Below, piece by piece: positions 1 through 7,864 of a DNA stretch of 23,195 nucleotides (positions are counted from its first letter, which is position 1; each line of letters starts with the position of its first letter). The stretch lies in NCBI GenBank assembly GCA_964624465.1, contig CAZUZD010000064.1, positions 1 through 23,195 of the forward strand. Direction: 5' to 3'. A program made the translations under genes and the position numbers. The notes under the pieces are model-generated. The model searched no databases. It had not been told where the DNA came from and saw nothing but the letters and a program-made list of their open reading frames with translations. The DNA comes from CAZUZD01 sp964624465 (lineage in GTDB: Bacteria; Planctomycetota; Planctomycetia; Isosphaerales; Isosphaeraceae).

Positions 1-1314
1 CATCCCGAGGCCGACGAGCCCACCACCTTCCGGCCGGCCCCGGCGCGACGGCCCGATCCCCAGGCGCCCCGGGCTCGCCGCCCCGACGAGGCGGCGCCCC
101 AGCCCCGCACCGAGGCGACCCGACGCCCCCGCCCGGCCGCCGCCGAGGGCGAAGACTCCAGCACGTTCAAACCCTCCCGGTCGCGGGCCAGGACCGATGA
201 CGAGGCGGAGGTCGATCCGGCACAGCCAGGTCGGTTCGAGCGGCTGGTCTACGGCAAGGTCGGGCCCGGGCTGCTCGCCGACTTCTGCCGCCGGTTCGCC
301 ACCTACCTCGATGCCGGCGTCGACATGAACAAGGTGATGGGCTCGCTGCAGAAGCAGTTCGCCAGCACCGCGCTCGGGCCGGTCATCGACCGCATGGGCC
401 AGGCCGTCCAGCGTGGCGAGCCCGTCTCCGACGCCGCCGCCCGCGAGCCGCAGACCTTTGACCCCCTGATGCTCGCCATGCTCCGGGTCGCCGAGGCCCG
501 CGGCGGCATGCCCGAGGTGCTCCGCAACCTCTCCGACCACTACGCCTCGCGCCAGCGGATGGTGCGCCAGGCCCGTTCGGCGATGATCTATCCGACGGCC
601 GTCATCGGGATCTCGCTGCTGGTCGGCGGCCTGCTGACGGTCTTCGTGCTGCCGAAGCTCGTCGACATCCTCCGCGACATGACCCGCGGCAAGTCGGTCG
701 ACCTGCCGCTGCCGACGCGGATGCTCATGGGGCTGAGCGACTTCATCCAGGCCTACGGCTGGTGGCTGATCCCGGTGGCGGTCATCGGCGGCGGGTTCGC
801 GCTCACGCGCTGGTACCGGACCGACGCCGGCAAGTCGGTGCTCGACTCGGTCATCATGCGGGTGCCGGTGATGGGCAAGCTCCTGCGGATGATCGACACC
901 GCGCGGTTCGCCCGCACGCTCTCGGATCTGCTGGATGCCGGCATCAACATCAACAGCGCGCTGGGGCTGACGGCCGACGTGCTGTACCTGGTGCCGTACC
1001 AGGCCGGGGTCCGCGAGGTGCGCGAGGTCGTCAAGCGCGGCTCGGAGCTGGCCCCGGCGCTGAGCGACTCGGGCCTGTTCGCGCACGACCTGGTCACGTT
1101 CGTCGAGACCGGCGAGGAGACCGGCAACCTGCCCGAGTCGCTGGGCCGCACGGCGCACGACTACGAGGAGCGGGTCGAGCACATGGTCAAGAACCTCAGC
1201 AGCCTGATCCAGCCGCTGATCTTCATCATCCTGGGCACGATCGTCGGCTTCATCGTGATCGCGTTCATCATGGCCTACATCGCCGTGATCGCAAACCTCG
1301 CCAGCGGCCTCTGA
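1..1314 (+). CDS. type II secretion / type IV pilus GspF/PilC-like inner-membrane protein, 5' truncated
   Basis: The frame is open from the window edge to a TGA at 1312-1314, so the gene begins upstream; 437 residues are visible. The first ~80 are a Pro/Arg/Glu-rich, probably disordered cytoplasmic segment. Two T2SSF-type domains follow, each starting with a FxRxxxxLLDAG-like signature: FCRRFATYLDAGVD at about 97-110 and FARTLSDLLDAGIN further on. After each comes a hydrophobic stretch, and the protein ends in a strong transmembrane helix near IIFLGTIVGF-type sequence. GspF/PilC proteins sit in the inner membrane and couple the assembly ATPase to pseudopilus or pilus growth. The two-domain, three-helix layout fits the family; the long charged N-terminal extension is unusual compared with enterobacterial GspF. 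An internal ATG at 325 would delete part of the first domain and is unlikely to be the start. Whether it serves secretion or pili cannot be decided here. Confidence 0.88.
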   Translation, partial: HPEADEPTTFRPAPARRPDPQAPRARRPDEAAPQPRTEATRRPRPAAAEGEDSSTFKPSRSRARTDDEAEVDPAQPGRFERLVYGKVGPGLLADFCRRFATYLDAGVDMNKVMGSLQKQFASTALGPVIDRMGQAVQRGEPVSDAAAREPQTFDPLMLAMLRVAEARGGMPEVLRNLSDHYASRQRMVRQARSAMIYPTAVIGISLLVGGLLTVFVLPKLVDILRDMTRGKSVDLPLPTRMLMGLSDFIQAYGWWLIPVAVIGGGFALTRWYRTDAGKSVLDSVIMRVPVMGKLLRMIDTARFARTLSDLLDAGININSALGLTADVLYLVPYQAGVREVREVVKRGSELAPALSDSGLFAHDLVTFVETGEETGNLPESLGRTAHDYEERVEHMVKNLSSLIQPLIFIILGTIVGFIVIAFIMAYIAVIANLASGL

Positions 1315-1325
1315 GTCGGGCCGGG

Positions 1326-2846
1326 TCAGGTCGGGCCGGGGCCGGCTTCCGGCTCCGGCGTGCCGGCCGATTCGAGGCCGACCAGGGCCAGGGCGAAGTA
1401 GACGACGAAGGCGACCGCGAACGCCAGCAGGCTGGCGGGCTGGAATGCCGACCAGGCCTCGCGGCCAACCAGTGGCCCGACGACCGGGATCAGACCCACC
1501 GCCAGGCCGGCGAGCCAGGCGACCAGGCCCGGGGGGTTCAGGCCCCGGCGCGGGCCGGGCCAGCGGCCGCGGTGGCGGAGCGAGTCGGCCGCCAGGGCGC
1601 CGGCGATCGGGGCCATCAGGGCACCCAGCAGGCCGAAGATCAGGTCGAGCCGCTCGGGCAGCCGCAGGGCGATGATCGGCCAGGTGGCCAGGGCGCCGGC
1701 GACCGGCCAGACCCAGCGGGGCACGCCGCCCCAGAGCCCGGCCAGCCGCCGACCGATGACGAAGGGCGCGAAGCAGGCCGGGCCGAGCAGTCCCAGGTTC
1801 AGGACCATGAGCGCGGTGCCGGCGGGCAGCCCCGGCAGGCCCCGGGCGATCGTCCCGCGCAGGGTGTAATTGAACGGGCCGGCCTCAATGACCGCCGCCC
1901 GGAGCGGGGCGATGGCGGCCTCGGGCCGTCGAGTGCGGATCGCCTCGACCAGCCTGGCCTGCGCGGCGACCTCGGGCGGGGGGGACACCTCGCGGCCGTT
2001 GATGCCGGCGATGGCGAGCACGACCAGGGTCGCGATCACCACCGACGCCAGGGCCACGCCCACGAAGCCGCCCAGCCGCACGTCGTCGGCGTCGCGGCTG
2101 GCGGCGCCCCAGTCGGCCGCCAGCACGCCGAACGTGGCCGAGAATGCGAACACGAGCTGCAACGCGGTCAGGAAGGCGTGCCGCGACGGCTCGGCGACGA
2201 GCACCCCGCGGCTCAGGTCGAGCCCGGGGGGCTGGAACGTCGGGGCTCCGGACAGGGCCCACATGGCCAGCAGCCCCAGCGTCAGGGCGACGAACGGCTG
2301 GTAGCCGGCCATGACAGCCGCCACCAGCCGGAACGCCAGGGTGCCGATCACCGCCGAGGCCAGCGACCAGGCCAGCGCCATCCAGAGGACCACCGGCCCG
2401 GCGACGACGCGGCCCCCGAATTCCGCGGGCGCCAGGTGCCGGGGGTCGAGCATGCCGTAGGCGAGCAGGGCCCGCAGCGACAGGTCGATGGCGAAGTACA
2501 GCGCCACGGCGAACCAGACGACCTGCACCAGCGCGATCAGGCCGCCGGCCAGCCAGCGGGCGCCGGCGGTGCCGAAGGTGGCGGTGGCGACCCCCTCCAG
2601 GGGCCGGCGGGACCGCAGGCCCCACATCGCCGAGGGGAAGAACAGCAGCAGGAACGCCAGCACGCCGCCGGCGGTGACGCCCAGCAGGGTCGGGCCCACG
2701 CCGCCCACGGCCAGGGTGCCGGGGGCGAGCTGGTCGGTGTAGATGATCAGCAGGTACAGGGCGATGTAGCGGGGCGCGAGCCCCTTGGTCCAGGGCAGCG
2801 GGGGCGGGGCGACGGTCGAAGGCGGTCCGTCGGCGGCGTCGGCCAT
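1326..2846 (-). CDS. NCS1-like nucleobase/cation permease family membrane protein
   Basis: A 506-residue, strongly hydrophobic protein with about 12 predicted membrane helices and a short Pro-rich cytoplasmic N-terminus. Residues 245-260 read DWGAASRDADDVRLGG, which resembles the Asp-Trp/Arg loop of cytosine/purine permeases (CodB-like NCS1 family). A soluble, charged loop of about 60 residues (282-345) interrupts the helices, which is larger than in typical CodB. The ATG at 2846 is preceded by AGGGAA at good spacing. It ends 11 bp from the stop of the convergent GspF-like gene, so the two share a terminator region. A perfect 18-bp hairpin separates it from the upstream MFS gene, so it may be transcribed separately. 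The NCS1 assignment is by motif and overall shape; the substrate is unknown. Confidence 0.6.
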   Translation of the reverse strand: MADAADGPPSTVAPPPLPWTKGLAPRYIALYLLIIYTDQLAPGTLAVGGVGPTLLGVTAGGVLAFLLLFFPSAMWGLRSRRPLEGVATATFGTAGARWLAGGLIALVQVVWFAVALYFAIDLSLRALLAYGMLDPRHLAPAEFGGRVVAGPVVLWMALAWSLASAVIGTLAFRLVAAVMAGYQPFVALTLGLLAMWALSGAPTFQPPGLDLSRGVLVAEPSRHAFLTALQLVFAFSATFGVLAADWGAASRDADDVRLGGFVGVALASVVIATLVVLAIAGINGREVSPPPEVAAQARLVEAIRTRRPEAAIAPLRAAVIEAGPFNYTLRGTIARGLPGLPAGTALMVLNLGLLGPACFAPFVIGRRLAGLWGGVPRWVWPVAGALATWPIIALRLPERLDLIFGLLGALMAPIAGALAADSLRHRGRWPGPRRGLNPPGLVAWLAGLAVGLIPVVGPLVGREAWSAFQPASLLAFAVAFVVYFALALVGLESAGTPEPEAGPGPT

Positions 2847-2906
2847 GCGGTGTCGATTCCCTGGGACCCCGGCCCGTGGCGGGCAGGACGGCGAGCGGCG
2901 GGCGCG

Positions 2907-2947
2907 CCCCGGGGGGCCGGGCGTGCAAGACGCCCGGCCCCCCGGGG
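2907..2947. terminator. perfect 18-bp hairpin between MFS and NCS1-like genes
   Basis: Arm 2907-2924 (CCCCGGGGGGCCGGGCGT) is exactly complementary to 2930-2947, with the 5-base loop GCAAG. It lies 42 bp downstream of the MFS stop and 61 bp upstream of the NCS1-like start, on the path of minus-strand transcription. There is no T-tract on either side, so it is either a non-canonical terminator, an mRNA-stabilising 3' structure, or part of an extragenic palindrome. Confidence 0.6.
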
Positions 2948-2988
2948 AGGAGATCGGAAGTGCGGGCGGCCGGGGCCGCCGGGTCGGC

Positions 2989-4737
2989 TCAGTACTCGGC
3001 CGGGCCCGCGACGCCGCCGGCCATCATCTCGGCCTCTTCCTTCGCGCTGACCAGTATCTGAGGACGATATCCGCCCTGGGTCTTGAAGTACAGGATCAGG
3101 CCCAGGTAGATGAGCGCCATCAGGGCCGGCACGGCGGCCGTCAGCTTGAGGGCCATCCGGCTGCCGAAGAGGCTGGCGGCCGTCACGAGCGCCTTGTCCC
3201 CCTCGGCCGAGCCCCGGGCGCCGGCCCACCAGTCGACGAGCTTCTGCTGGTCGGCGACGGCCTGCGGCTTGGCGGCGGCATCCTCCTTGAGGATCTTCAG
3301 CGCCCGGGCGGCCTCGTCACCGCCCTCGTCCTTGGCCGGGGTGGTGCCGCTGGCCGGGGTGAAGGCGTCGAGCAGGCCGACCTTGGCGCCGTCGAGGCCG
3401 ACCGTCTCGAAGCCGAGGAACTTGTTGGTCTCGGGCGCCTTGTAGTTGTCGTAGACGGCGGCGCTGGCCTCGCGGAGGTTCTCCGAGGCGTACTTGTCCT
3501 GCTGAAAGCCGATCGCCGGGCCGCCGAGCAGGCCGGCCGAGAGCATGCCGATGCCGCCCATGGCGCCGATGGTGATCGCACCGCCGCGGGGGAACTGCTC
3601 CGAGGCGACCGCCAGCATCGTCGGCCAGAGGAACGTCTTGCCGCAGGCGTACACGGTGGCGGCCAGCACGCAGAACAGCACCGAGGTGGCGTTGCCCAGC
3701 AGCGTCAGGCCAACGGCCCCCAGCACGGCGCTGACCAGCAGCAGGCCGAGCGGCGAAGTGCGCTCGACGATCGGGCCGGCGAAGAACCGCAGGATGAACA
3801 TCAGGCTCGACGTGTAGACGAACAGCAGGGTGCCGTTGGTCGGCGAGGCCATGATGGCGCCGGTGATCTTGCTGATCCACGAGTCGGTGCCCAGCTCGAC
3901 GTACCCGACCAGGGCGTGGGTGACCAGCAGCACCAGCAGCAGCACCGGGCCGCGGTGGAAGCCGGTGGCGTACGAGAACGCCAGCCAGAGCGCCGCCGCC
4001 AGGCCGATGGCCAGCGGGGTGGCCAGGCCGAGATCCTTCTGGAAGAACAGGCCGAGCAGGACGCTGATCACGCCGCCGCCGAGCATGCCCAGCTCGCGGA
4101 GCATGTTCCGGAACGAGATGCCCTGCTGGCTGGCCTCCGACTTGGGGAAGCTCTGCCCGATCATCATCATGCCGTAGAGCGCGACCGGGATCAGGAACAG
4201 CGAGATCTGGTACTGCCAGGCCGTGCTGCCGAGCGCCGTCGAGACCAGGCCGCCGACGACCAGGCCGGCGGGCCAGCCGGCGTGCAGGATGTTCAGGTAG
4301 TGGGTCCGGTTCCTGGGGAACAGCGTCGCCACCAGCGGGTTGACCACCGCCTCGGCGATGCCGTTGCCCACGGCGAACAGGAACATGCCCCAGAACAGGC
4401 ACTGGAACGCATACGGCTTGCCGCCCGAGGCGAACGCGGCGCCGGTGGCGAGCGTCAGGGCGGCGGAGGCCAGGTGCATCACGAACGCCGAGCCCATCAG
4501 GACGCCGTAGCCGATCCGGTCGGCGATCAGGGCGCTCAGCAGGATGATGATGCCGAAACCGGTCAGGCCGCCGCCGGTGATGGCGCCCAGCTCGGACTGG
4601 GTGAAGCCATACTGCTCGGCCCACTGCTTGAGGATGCCGGCGCGGATCGAGAAGCCGACCCCCGAGGCGAGGATGGCCATGAATCCGGCCCACAGCAGGC
4701 GGTGGGCATTGGGCGCAACCGCATCAGACGACTTCAT
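2989..4737 (-). CDS. MFS sugar-type transporter (FucP-like) with large loop before last helix
   Basis: A 582-residue major facilitator. The N-terminal half has regularly spaced helices, a short charged loop ADRIGYG (72-78) in the MFS motif-A position, and the sequence NPLVATLF (133-140) followed by HYLNILHAGWPAG (146-158), which resembles the same region of fucose-permease-like proton/sugar symporters. About eleven helices precede residue 410. Then a hydrophilic, Ala/Lys/Asp-rich insertion of roughly 115 residues (410-525) comes before a final helix (about 533-551) and a short tail. Normal MFS proteins are 400-450 residues, so the extra length is this insertion. The ATG at 4737 has GGAAAGGG six bases upstream. 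A candidate promoter lies at 4866-4894. The substrate is unknown; a sugar is the best guess from the FucP-like motifs. Confidence 0.8.
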   Translation of the reverse strand: MKSSDAVAPNAHRLLWAGFMAILASGVGFSIRAGILKQWAEQYGFTQSELGAITGGGLTGFGIIILLSALIADRIGYGVLMGSAFVMHLASAALTLATGAAFASGGKPYAFQCLFWGMFLFAVGNGIAEAVVNPLVATLFPRNRTHYLNILHAGWPAGLVVGGLVSTALGSTAWQYQISLFLIPVALYGMMMIGQSFPKSEASQQGISFRNMLRELGMLGGGVISVLLGLFFQKDLGLATPLAIGLAAALWLAFSYATGFHRGPVLLLVLLVTHALVGYVELGTDSWISKITGAIMASPTNGTLLFVYTSSLMFILRFFAGPIVERTSPLGLLLVSAVLGAVGLTLLGNATSVLFCVLAATVYACGKTFLWPTMLAVASEQFPRGGAITIGAMGGIGMLSAGLLGGPAIGFQQDKYASENLREASAAVYDNYKAPETNKFLGFETVGLDGAKVGLLDAFTPASGTTPAKDEGGDEAARALKILKEDAAAKPQAVADQQKLVDWWAGARGSAEGDKALVTAASLFGSRMALKLTAAVPALMALIYLGLILYFKTQGGYRPQILVSAKEEAEMMAGGVAGPAEY

Positions 4738-4865
4738 CGCGAACCCTTTCCGGGGATCGGGGAGAGACGGCGTGGAGCCACGAGTTGGGGGTGGGGCGAT
4801 TCGACCGCGGGCCGGCCAGGCGCGGACCCCCGACGCCCGACCGAGGTCGAATCGATTGACCCCCT

Positions 4866-4894
4866 TCTATAATGCAGCCCGCCACGGGCCGCAA
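4866..4894 (-). promoter_or_regulatory. candidate sigma70-type promoter for the MFS gene
   Basis: Read on the minus strand: TTGCGG (4894-4889), 17 bases, TATAGA (4871-4866). It is the most AT-rich patch in the gap and would give a 5' leader of about 120 nt before the ATG at 4737. Both hexamers deviate from consensus and no experimental support is visible. Confidence 0.45.
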
Positions 4895-4909
4895 TGACCC
4901 ACCCGTGGC
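4881..4909. terminator. 8-bp hairpin downstream of acyl dehydrogenase, overlapping MFS promoter
   Basis: GCCACGGG (4881-4888) pairs with CCCGTGGC (4902-4909) around a 13-base loop. It lies 38 bp past the acyl dehydrogenase stop in the direction of minus-strand transcription, so it could end that transcript. The loop contains the putative -35 element of the MFS promoter, so an operator role is equally possible. There is no clear T-tract. Confidence 0.35.
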
Positions 4910-4946
4910 CGTCGCGCCCCGGATCGGGCGATTGCGCGGGCGACCG

Positions 4947-6095
4947 TCAGAGCCGCAGGCGCCCGGCGATCATGTTCCGCTGGATGTCGTTGGTGCCCGA
5001 GTAGATCAGGCTCCCCACCGAGTCGCGCAGGTCGCGCTCGATGCCGGTCTCGATGATGAACCCCTGGGCGCCGAAGAGCTGCACGGCGTCCAGGCTGTTC
5101 TGCACCCAGCACTGCGAGACGTGGAGCTTGGCCACGGCCGACTCCAGCGTCGCGTCCTTGCCCTGCGCCTTCAGCCAGCCGATCTTGTAGACCAGCGGGC
5201 GGCAGGTCTCCAGCCGCACGTACATGTCCACGATCCGGTTGGAGACCGACTGGTTCTTGCCGATCGGCTTGCCGTACTGCTTGCGGGTGCGGGCGTGGTG
5301 GATGCAGCGGTCGAGCTGCCGCCGCATCGTGCCCAGGGCGCTGGCGAGGATCGAGCCGCGCTCCCACTCCATCGAGCAGTTGAACACCTCGGCCCCCCGG
5401 CCCTCGCGGCCCAGCAGGGCGTCGGCCGGCAGGGTGCAGTCCTCGAGGGCGAGCTCGCCCATGGGCACGGTGCGCACGCCCATCTTGGGGATCTCGCGCA
5501 CGACCCGGAACCCGGGCGCGTCGCGGGGCACGATGAAGGCCGAGATCCCGAGCACGCCCTTTGACAGGTCGGTGCTGGCGTAGCACACGTACAGGTCGGC
5601 GGCCGGGCCGCTGGTCACCCAGGTCTTGCGGCCGTTGAGGACCCAGGTGTCCCCCTTCCGGACCGCGGTGCTGGTCATGCTGAAGATGTCCGAGCCGGCC
5701 TCGGGCTCGCTGGCGCCGTTGGCGCCGACGATCGAGCCGTCGCAGAGCCCCGGCAGCCAGCGGGCCTTCTGCGCGGGGGTGCCGTAGCGGAGGATCGGGA
5801 TCGTGTTGGTCCACATCGAGGCGTTGATCGCGAAGATCAGGGCCGTCTCGGGGCAGCCGTAGCCCAGGCCCTCCATGGCGGCGATCGTCGTGGCCAGGTC
5901 GAGGCCGCGGCCGCCGAACTCCTCGGGCACGGGCAGGCCGAGGGCGCCGAACTCGGCGCAGCGGCGCCAGCCCTCACGCCACAGTTCCCGCTTCTCCTCG
6001 CGGGCCGCCAGGTCGTCGGTGACGAGCTGCTCCCGGGCGAAGGTGGCGGCCTTGTCGAACCACTCCTGCTGCGAGGCGCTGAGGGCGAAGTCCAT
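4947..6095 (-). CDS. acyl-CoA-dehydrogenase-fold enzyme, probably acyl-[carrier protein] dehydrogenase
   Basis: A 382-residue flavoprotein of normal family length with the N-terminal helical, middle beta and C-terminal helical ACAD domains. SEPEAGSDI (129-137) and the WVTSGPAAD region (159-167) form the FAD/substrate region of the middle domain; RKQYGKPIGKNQSVSNRI (271-288) is the classical C-terminal FAD-binding segment. The usual catalytic Glu of YEGT is replaced: the sequence is YSGTNDIQR (365-373). A Glu is present in MEWERG (E245), where isovaleryl-CoA dehydrogenase has its base. From memory, the combination GSDIFSM, NQSVSNRI and SGTNDIQ is closest to L-prolyl/acyl carrier-protein dehydrogenases such as PigA and RedW. 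That suggests a substrate tethered to a carrier protein rather than to CoA, which is inference. The ATG at 6095 has a strong AGGAGAG seven bases upstream. Confidence 0.85.
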   Translation of the reverse strand: MDFALSASQQEWFDKAATFAREQLVTDDLAAREEKRELWREGWRRCAEFGALGLPVPEEFGGRGLDLATTIAAMEGLGYGCPETALIFAINASMWTNTIPILRYGTPAQKARWLPGLCDGSIVGANGASEPEAGSDIFSMTSTAVRKGDTWVLNGRKTWVTSGPAADLYVCYASTDLSKGVLGISAFIVPRDAPGFRVVREIPKMGVRTVPMGELALEDCTLPADALLGREGRGAEVFNCSMEWERGSILASALGTMRRQLDRCIHHARTRKQYGKPIGKNQSVSNRIVDMYVRLETCRPLVYKIGWLKAQGKDATLESAVAKLHVSQCWVQNSLDAVQLFGAQGFIIETGIERDLRDSVGSLIYSGTNDIQRNMIAGRLRL

Positions 6096-6161
6096 GCCCG
6101 GGCTCTCCTGGGGGGCGGGCCGGCCGGGCCGTCGGAAGCCGCGGCCCGGCCGATCCCGCTT

Positions 6162-6189
6162 ACCTTACGCATCCGACCGACCTCGGCAA
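6162..6189 (-). promoter_or_regulatory. candidate promoter for the acyl dehydrogenase gene
   Basis: On the minus strand: TTGCCG (6189-6184), 16 bases, TAAGGT (6167-6162), about 67 bases before the ATG. This is the only AT-leaning patch in the gap between the aminopeptidase stop and the dehydrogenase start, suggesting that the dehydrogenase is transcribed on its own. Confidence 0.4.
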
Positions 6190-6217
6190 GTCGAGTTCAG
6201 TCGACCCGGCCGACCGA

Positions 6218-7687
6218 TCAGCGGGCGCCGGCGCCCGCTGGGGCGGTCGCGGGGGCCGGGGTGCGGCGGGCCTCGGCGATCCGCTTCTCGATCTCGTCGG
6301 GCGTGCTCGGGATCGCCGCCGAGAGCTTGATCGGGCCGTCGGGGCCCATCAGGTAGTCGTCCTCGATCCGGATGCCGATGTTCTCGCTCGGGATGTACAG
6401 GCCGGGCTCGATCGTGAAGACCTCCCCCTCCGCCATCGGCTCGCCGCCGTTGCCAACGTCGTGCACGTCCAGGCCCAGGTAGTGGCTCAGGCCGTGGATG
6501 AAAAAGTGGTCCATGGTGTGCTCCTTGCCCTGCTCGTCCTTCGCGCGCAGCGGGCTCTTGCGGAAGTACTGCCGCACCAGGCCGGTCATCTCGTAGAGCT
6601 TGGCCTTGCCGGGCTTCATCTGGTCGGCGGCGTACTGCTGGGCGTCGAGCACGAGCTGGTAGAGTTCGCGCTGGCGGGGCGTAAACGTGCCGGTGACGGG
6701 GAACGTGCGGGTGATGTCAGCGGTGTAGTTCTGCACCTCGGCGCCGATGTCCACGACCACGAGGTCCCCCGCCTCCATACGGCGGTTGTTCTGGAAGTAG
6801 TGCGGGATGCAGGCGTTGGGACCCGAGCCCACGATCGACGCGAACCCGGGGCGGAAGGCGCCCCCTTCGAGGAACGCGCCGTGGAGCTTCCCCTCGAGCT
6901 GGTACTCGTAAAGCCCCGGCTGGATCGCCGCCATCACGGCCTGCTGGGCGTTGCCCGTGACATCGATGGCCCGCTGGAGCACGGCCAGCTCGGCCTTCGA
7001 CTTGACCTTGCGCTGCTCGCCCACGATCGGCGCCAGGTCGCGGAAGTCGGTCGTCGGGGCCCCCTCCTTGAGGAACCGGACGAACCGCGCCTCGGGCGAC
7101 ACGTCCGCCGGCTTTGGGCTCGGCTTGAGCGTGTACACGATCGGCCGACCGGAGCCGCCGCCGCCAGGGCGCATCGGGTCGGCCAGGGTCGTGAACAGGT
7201 CGCCGAGCAGGCGGCCGGTCGGGGCCACGTCGCCGAAGGCCAGTGCCTTCGCCGACTCCTCGCCCGGCGGCGGCAGCTTCTTGACGCCGCCGGAGAACGA
7301 GCTGCCCAGGGCGCCCGTCGGCAAGTAGAGTACGTCGCGGTCGGGCTGGCCCTCGGGGCCGGAGCTGAGCATCAGGAAGGCGCCGGGGATCTCGATGCCG
7401 GTCAGGTAGGCGAACCAGTTGTCCTGGCGGAACCGGCCCTCCTCCAGGTCCTCGCGGTCGCGGGAGTCGACCCCGCGCACGACCACGACGACCGGCCGGC
7501 CCGAGGCGGCCTTCTGGAGCTCGTCGCGGAGCGCCTGGCGACGGGCCTGGAACTCGGCGGCGGGGATCCCCATCCGCCCGGCGGAGGCCTCGGGGATCAC
7601 CTGCGCGGTCGCCCTGCTGGCGAGCGGTCCGACGGCGAGGACGAGCAGCAGGCCGGCCAGCGCGGGCCTCGGGGCGGATCGGGGCAT
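6218..7687 (-). CDS. exported Xaa-Pro aminopeptidase family metallopeptidase (M24B)
   Basis: A 489-residue protein. The start at 7687 gives a classical signal peptide: basic MPRSAPRPAL, hydrophobic core 9-22, cleavage around ASRATA-Q (24-29). It also has GAGGTG upstream; in-frame extension further upstream reads only low-complexity sequence and crosses the PfkB gene. The aminopeptidase-P N-terminal domain spans about 40-215, with FAYLTG at 92-97. The M24 pita-bread domain spans about 225-460. The expected dinuclear-metal ligands are all present: D313 (VVVDIGAE), D324 (YTADITR), H402 (GLSHYLGLDVHD), E427 (IEPGLY) and E442 (IRIEDD). It should remove N-terminal residues preceding proline from peptides outside the cytoplasm. 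It is divergent from the PfkB gene and shares a 177-bp intergenic region with it. The Ala/Pro-rich tail (about 474-489) is a low-complexity extension. Confidence 0.9.
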   Translation of the reverse strand: MPRSAPRPALAGLLLVLAVGPLASRATAQVIPEASAGRMGIPAAEFQARRQALRDELQKAASGRPVVVVVRGVDSRDREDLEEGRFRQDNWFAYLTGIEIPGAFLMLSSGPEGQPDRDVLYLPTGALGSSFSGGVKKLPPPGEESAKALAFGDVAPTGRLLGDLFTTLADPMRPGGGGSGRPIVYTLKPSPKPADVSPEARFVRFLKEGAPTTDFRDLAPIVGEQRKVKSKAELAVLQRAIDVTGNAQQAVMAAIQPGLYEYQLEGKLHGAFLEGGAFRPGFASIVGSGPNACIPHYFQNNRRMEAGDLVVVDIGAEVQNYTADITRTFPVTGTFTPRQRELYQLVLDAQQYAADQMKPGKAKLYEMTGLVRQYFRKSPLRAKDEQGKEHTMDHFFIHGLSHYLGLDVHDVGNGGEPMAEGEVFTIEPGLYIPSENIGIRIEDDYLMGPDGPIKLSAAIPSTPDEIEKRIAEARRTPAPATAPAGAGAR

Positions 7688-7763
7688 GGGCGGGCACCTC
7701 GGAAGGGGTCGGGCGGTCGTCCGGTCGGGGTCGATCCGGGGGAGAGGGACCCGTGACCCGTCC

Positions 7764-7792
7764 TTGTACGGTAGCCCGGCAGGCCCTAGGAT
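7764..7792 (+). promoter_or_regulatory. candidate promoter for the PfkB kinase gene
   Basis: TTGTAC (7764-7769), 17 bases, TAGGAT (7787-7792). The implied transcription start is about 65 bases before the GTG at 7865. Spacing is ideal and the hexamers match four of six positions each. It lies in the gap between divergent genes. Confidence 0.45.
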
Positions 7793-7864
7793 TCCACCTG
7801 CGCCCTGTTGCCGCACTTCTGCCAACTTTCCTGGTTCCACATCTTCGAATTCGAGAGCACCACG

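Noticed and set aside
762..3050. Very long plus-strand open frame across the end of the GspF-like gene and the NCS1-like gene
   Set aside because: It is low-complexity Gly/Arg/Ala/Gln-rich sequence antisense to a clear membrane protein, as expected from high GC with few stop codons.
2785..4872. Long plus-strand open frame antisense to the MFS gene
   Set aside because: Composition (Gln/Glu/Gly/Ala-rich, no domains) is that of an antisense shadow; the MFS frame has helices and motifs.
4868..4873. Perfect TATAAT on the plus strand
   Set aside because: No -35 at suitable distance on that strand and no plus-strand gene downstream; the same patch fits a minus-strand promoter for the MFS gene.
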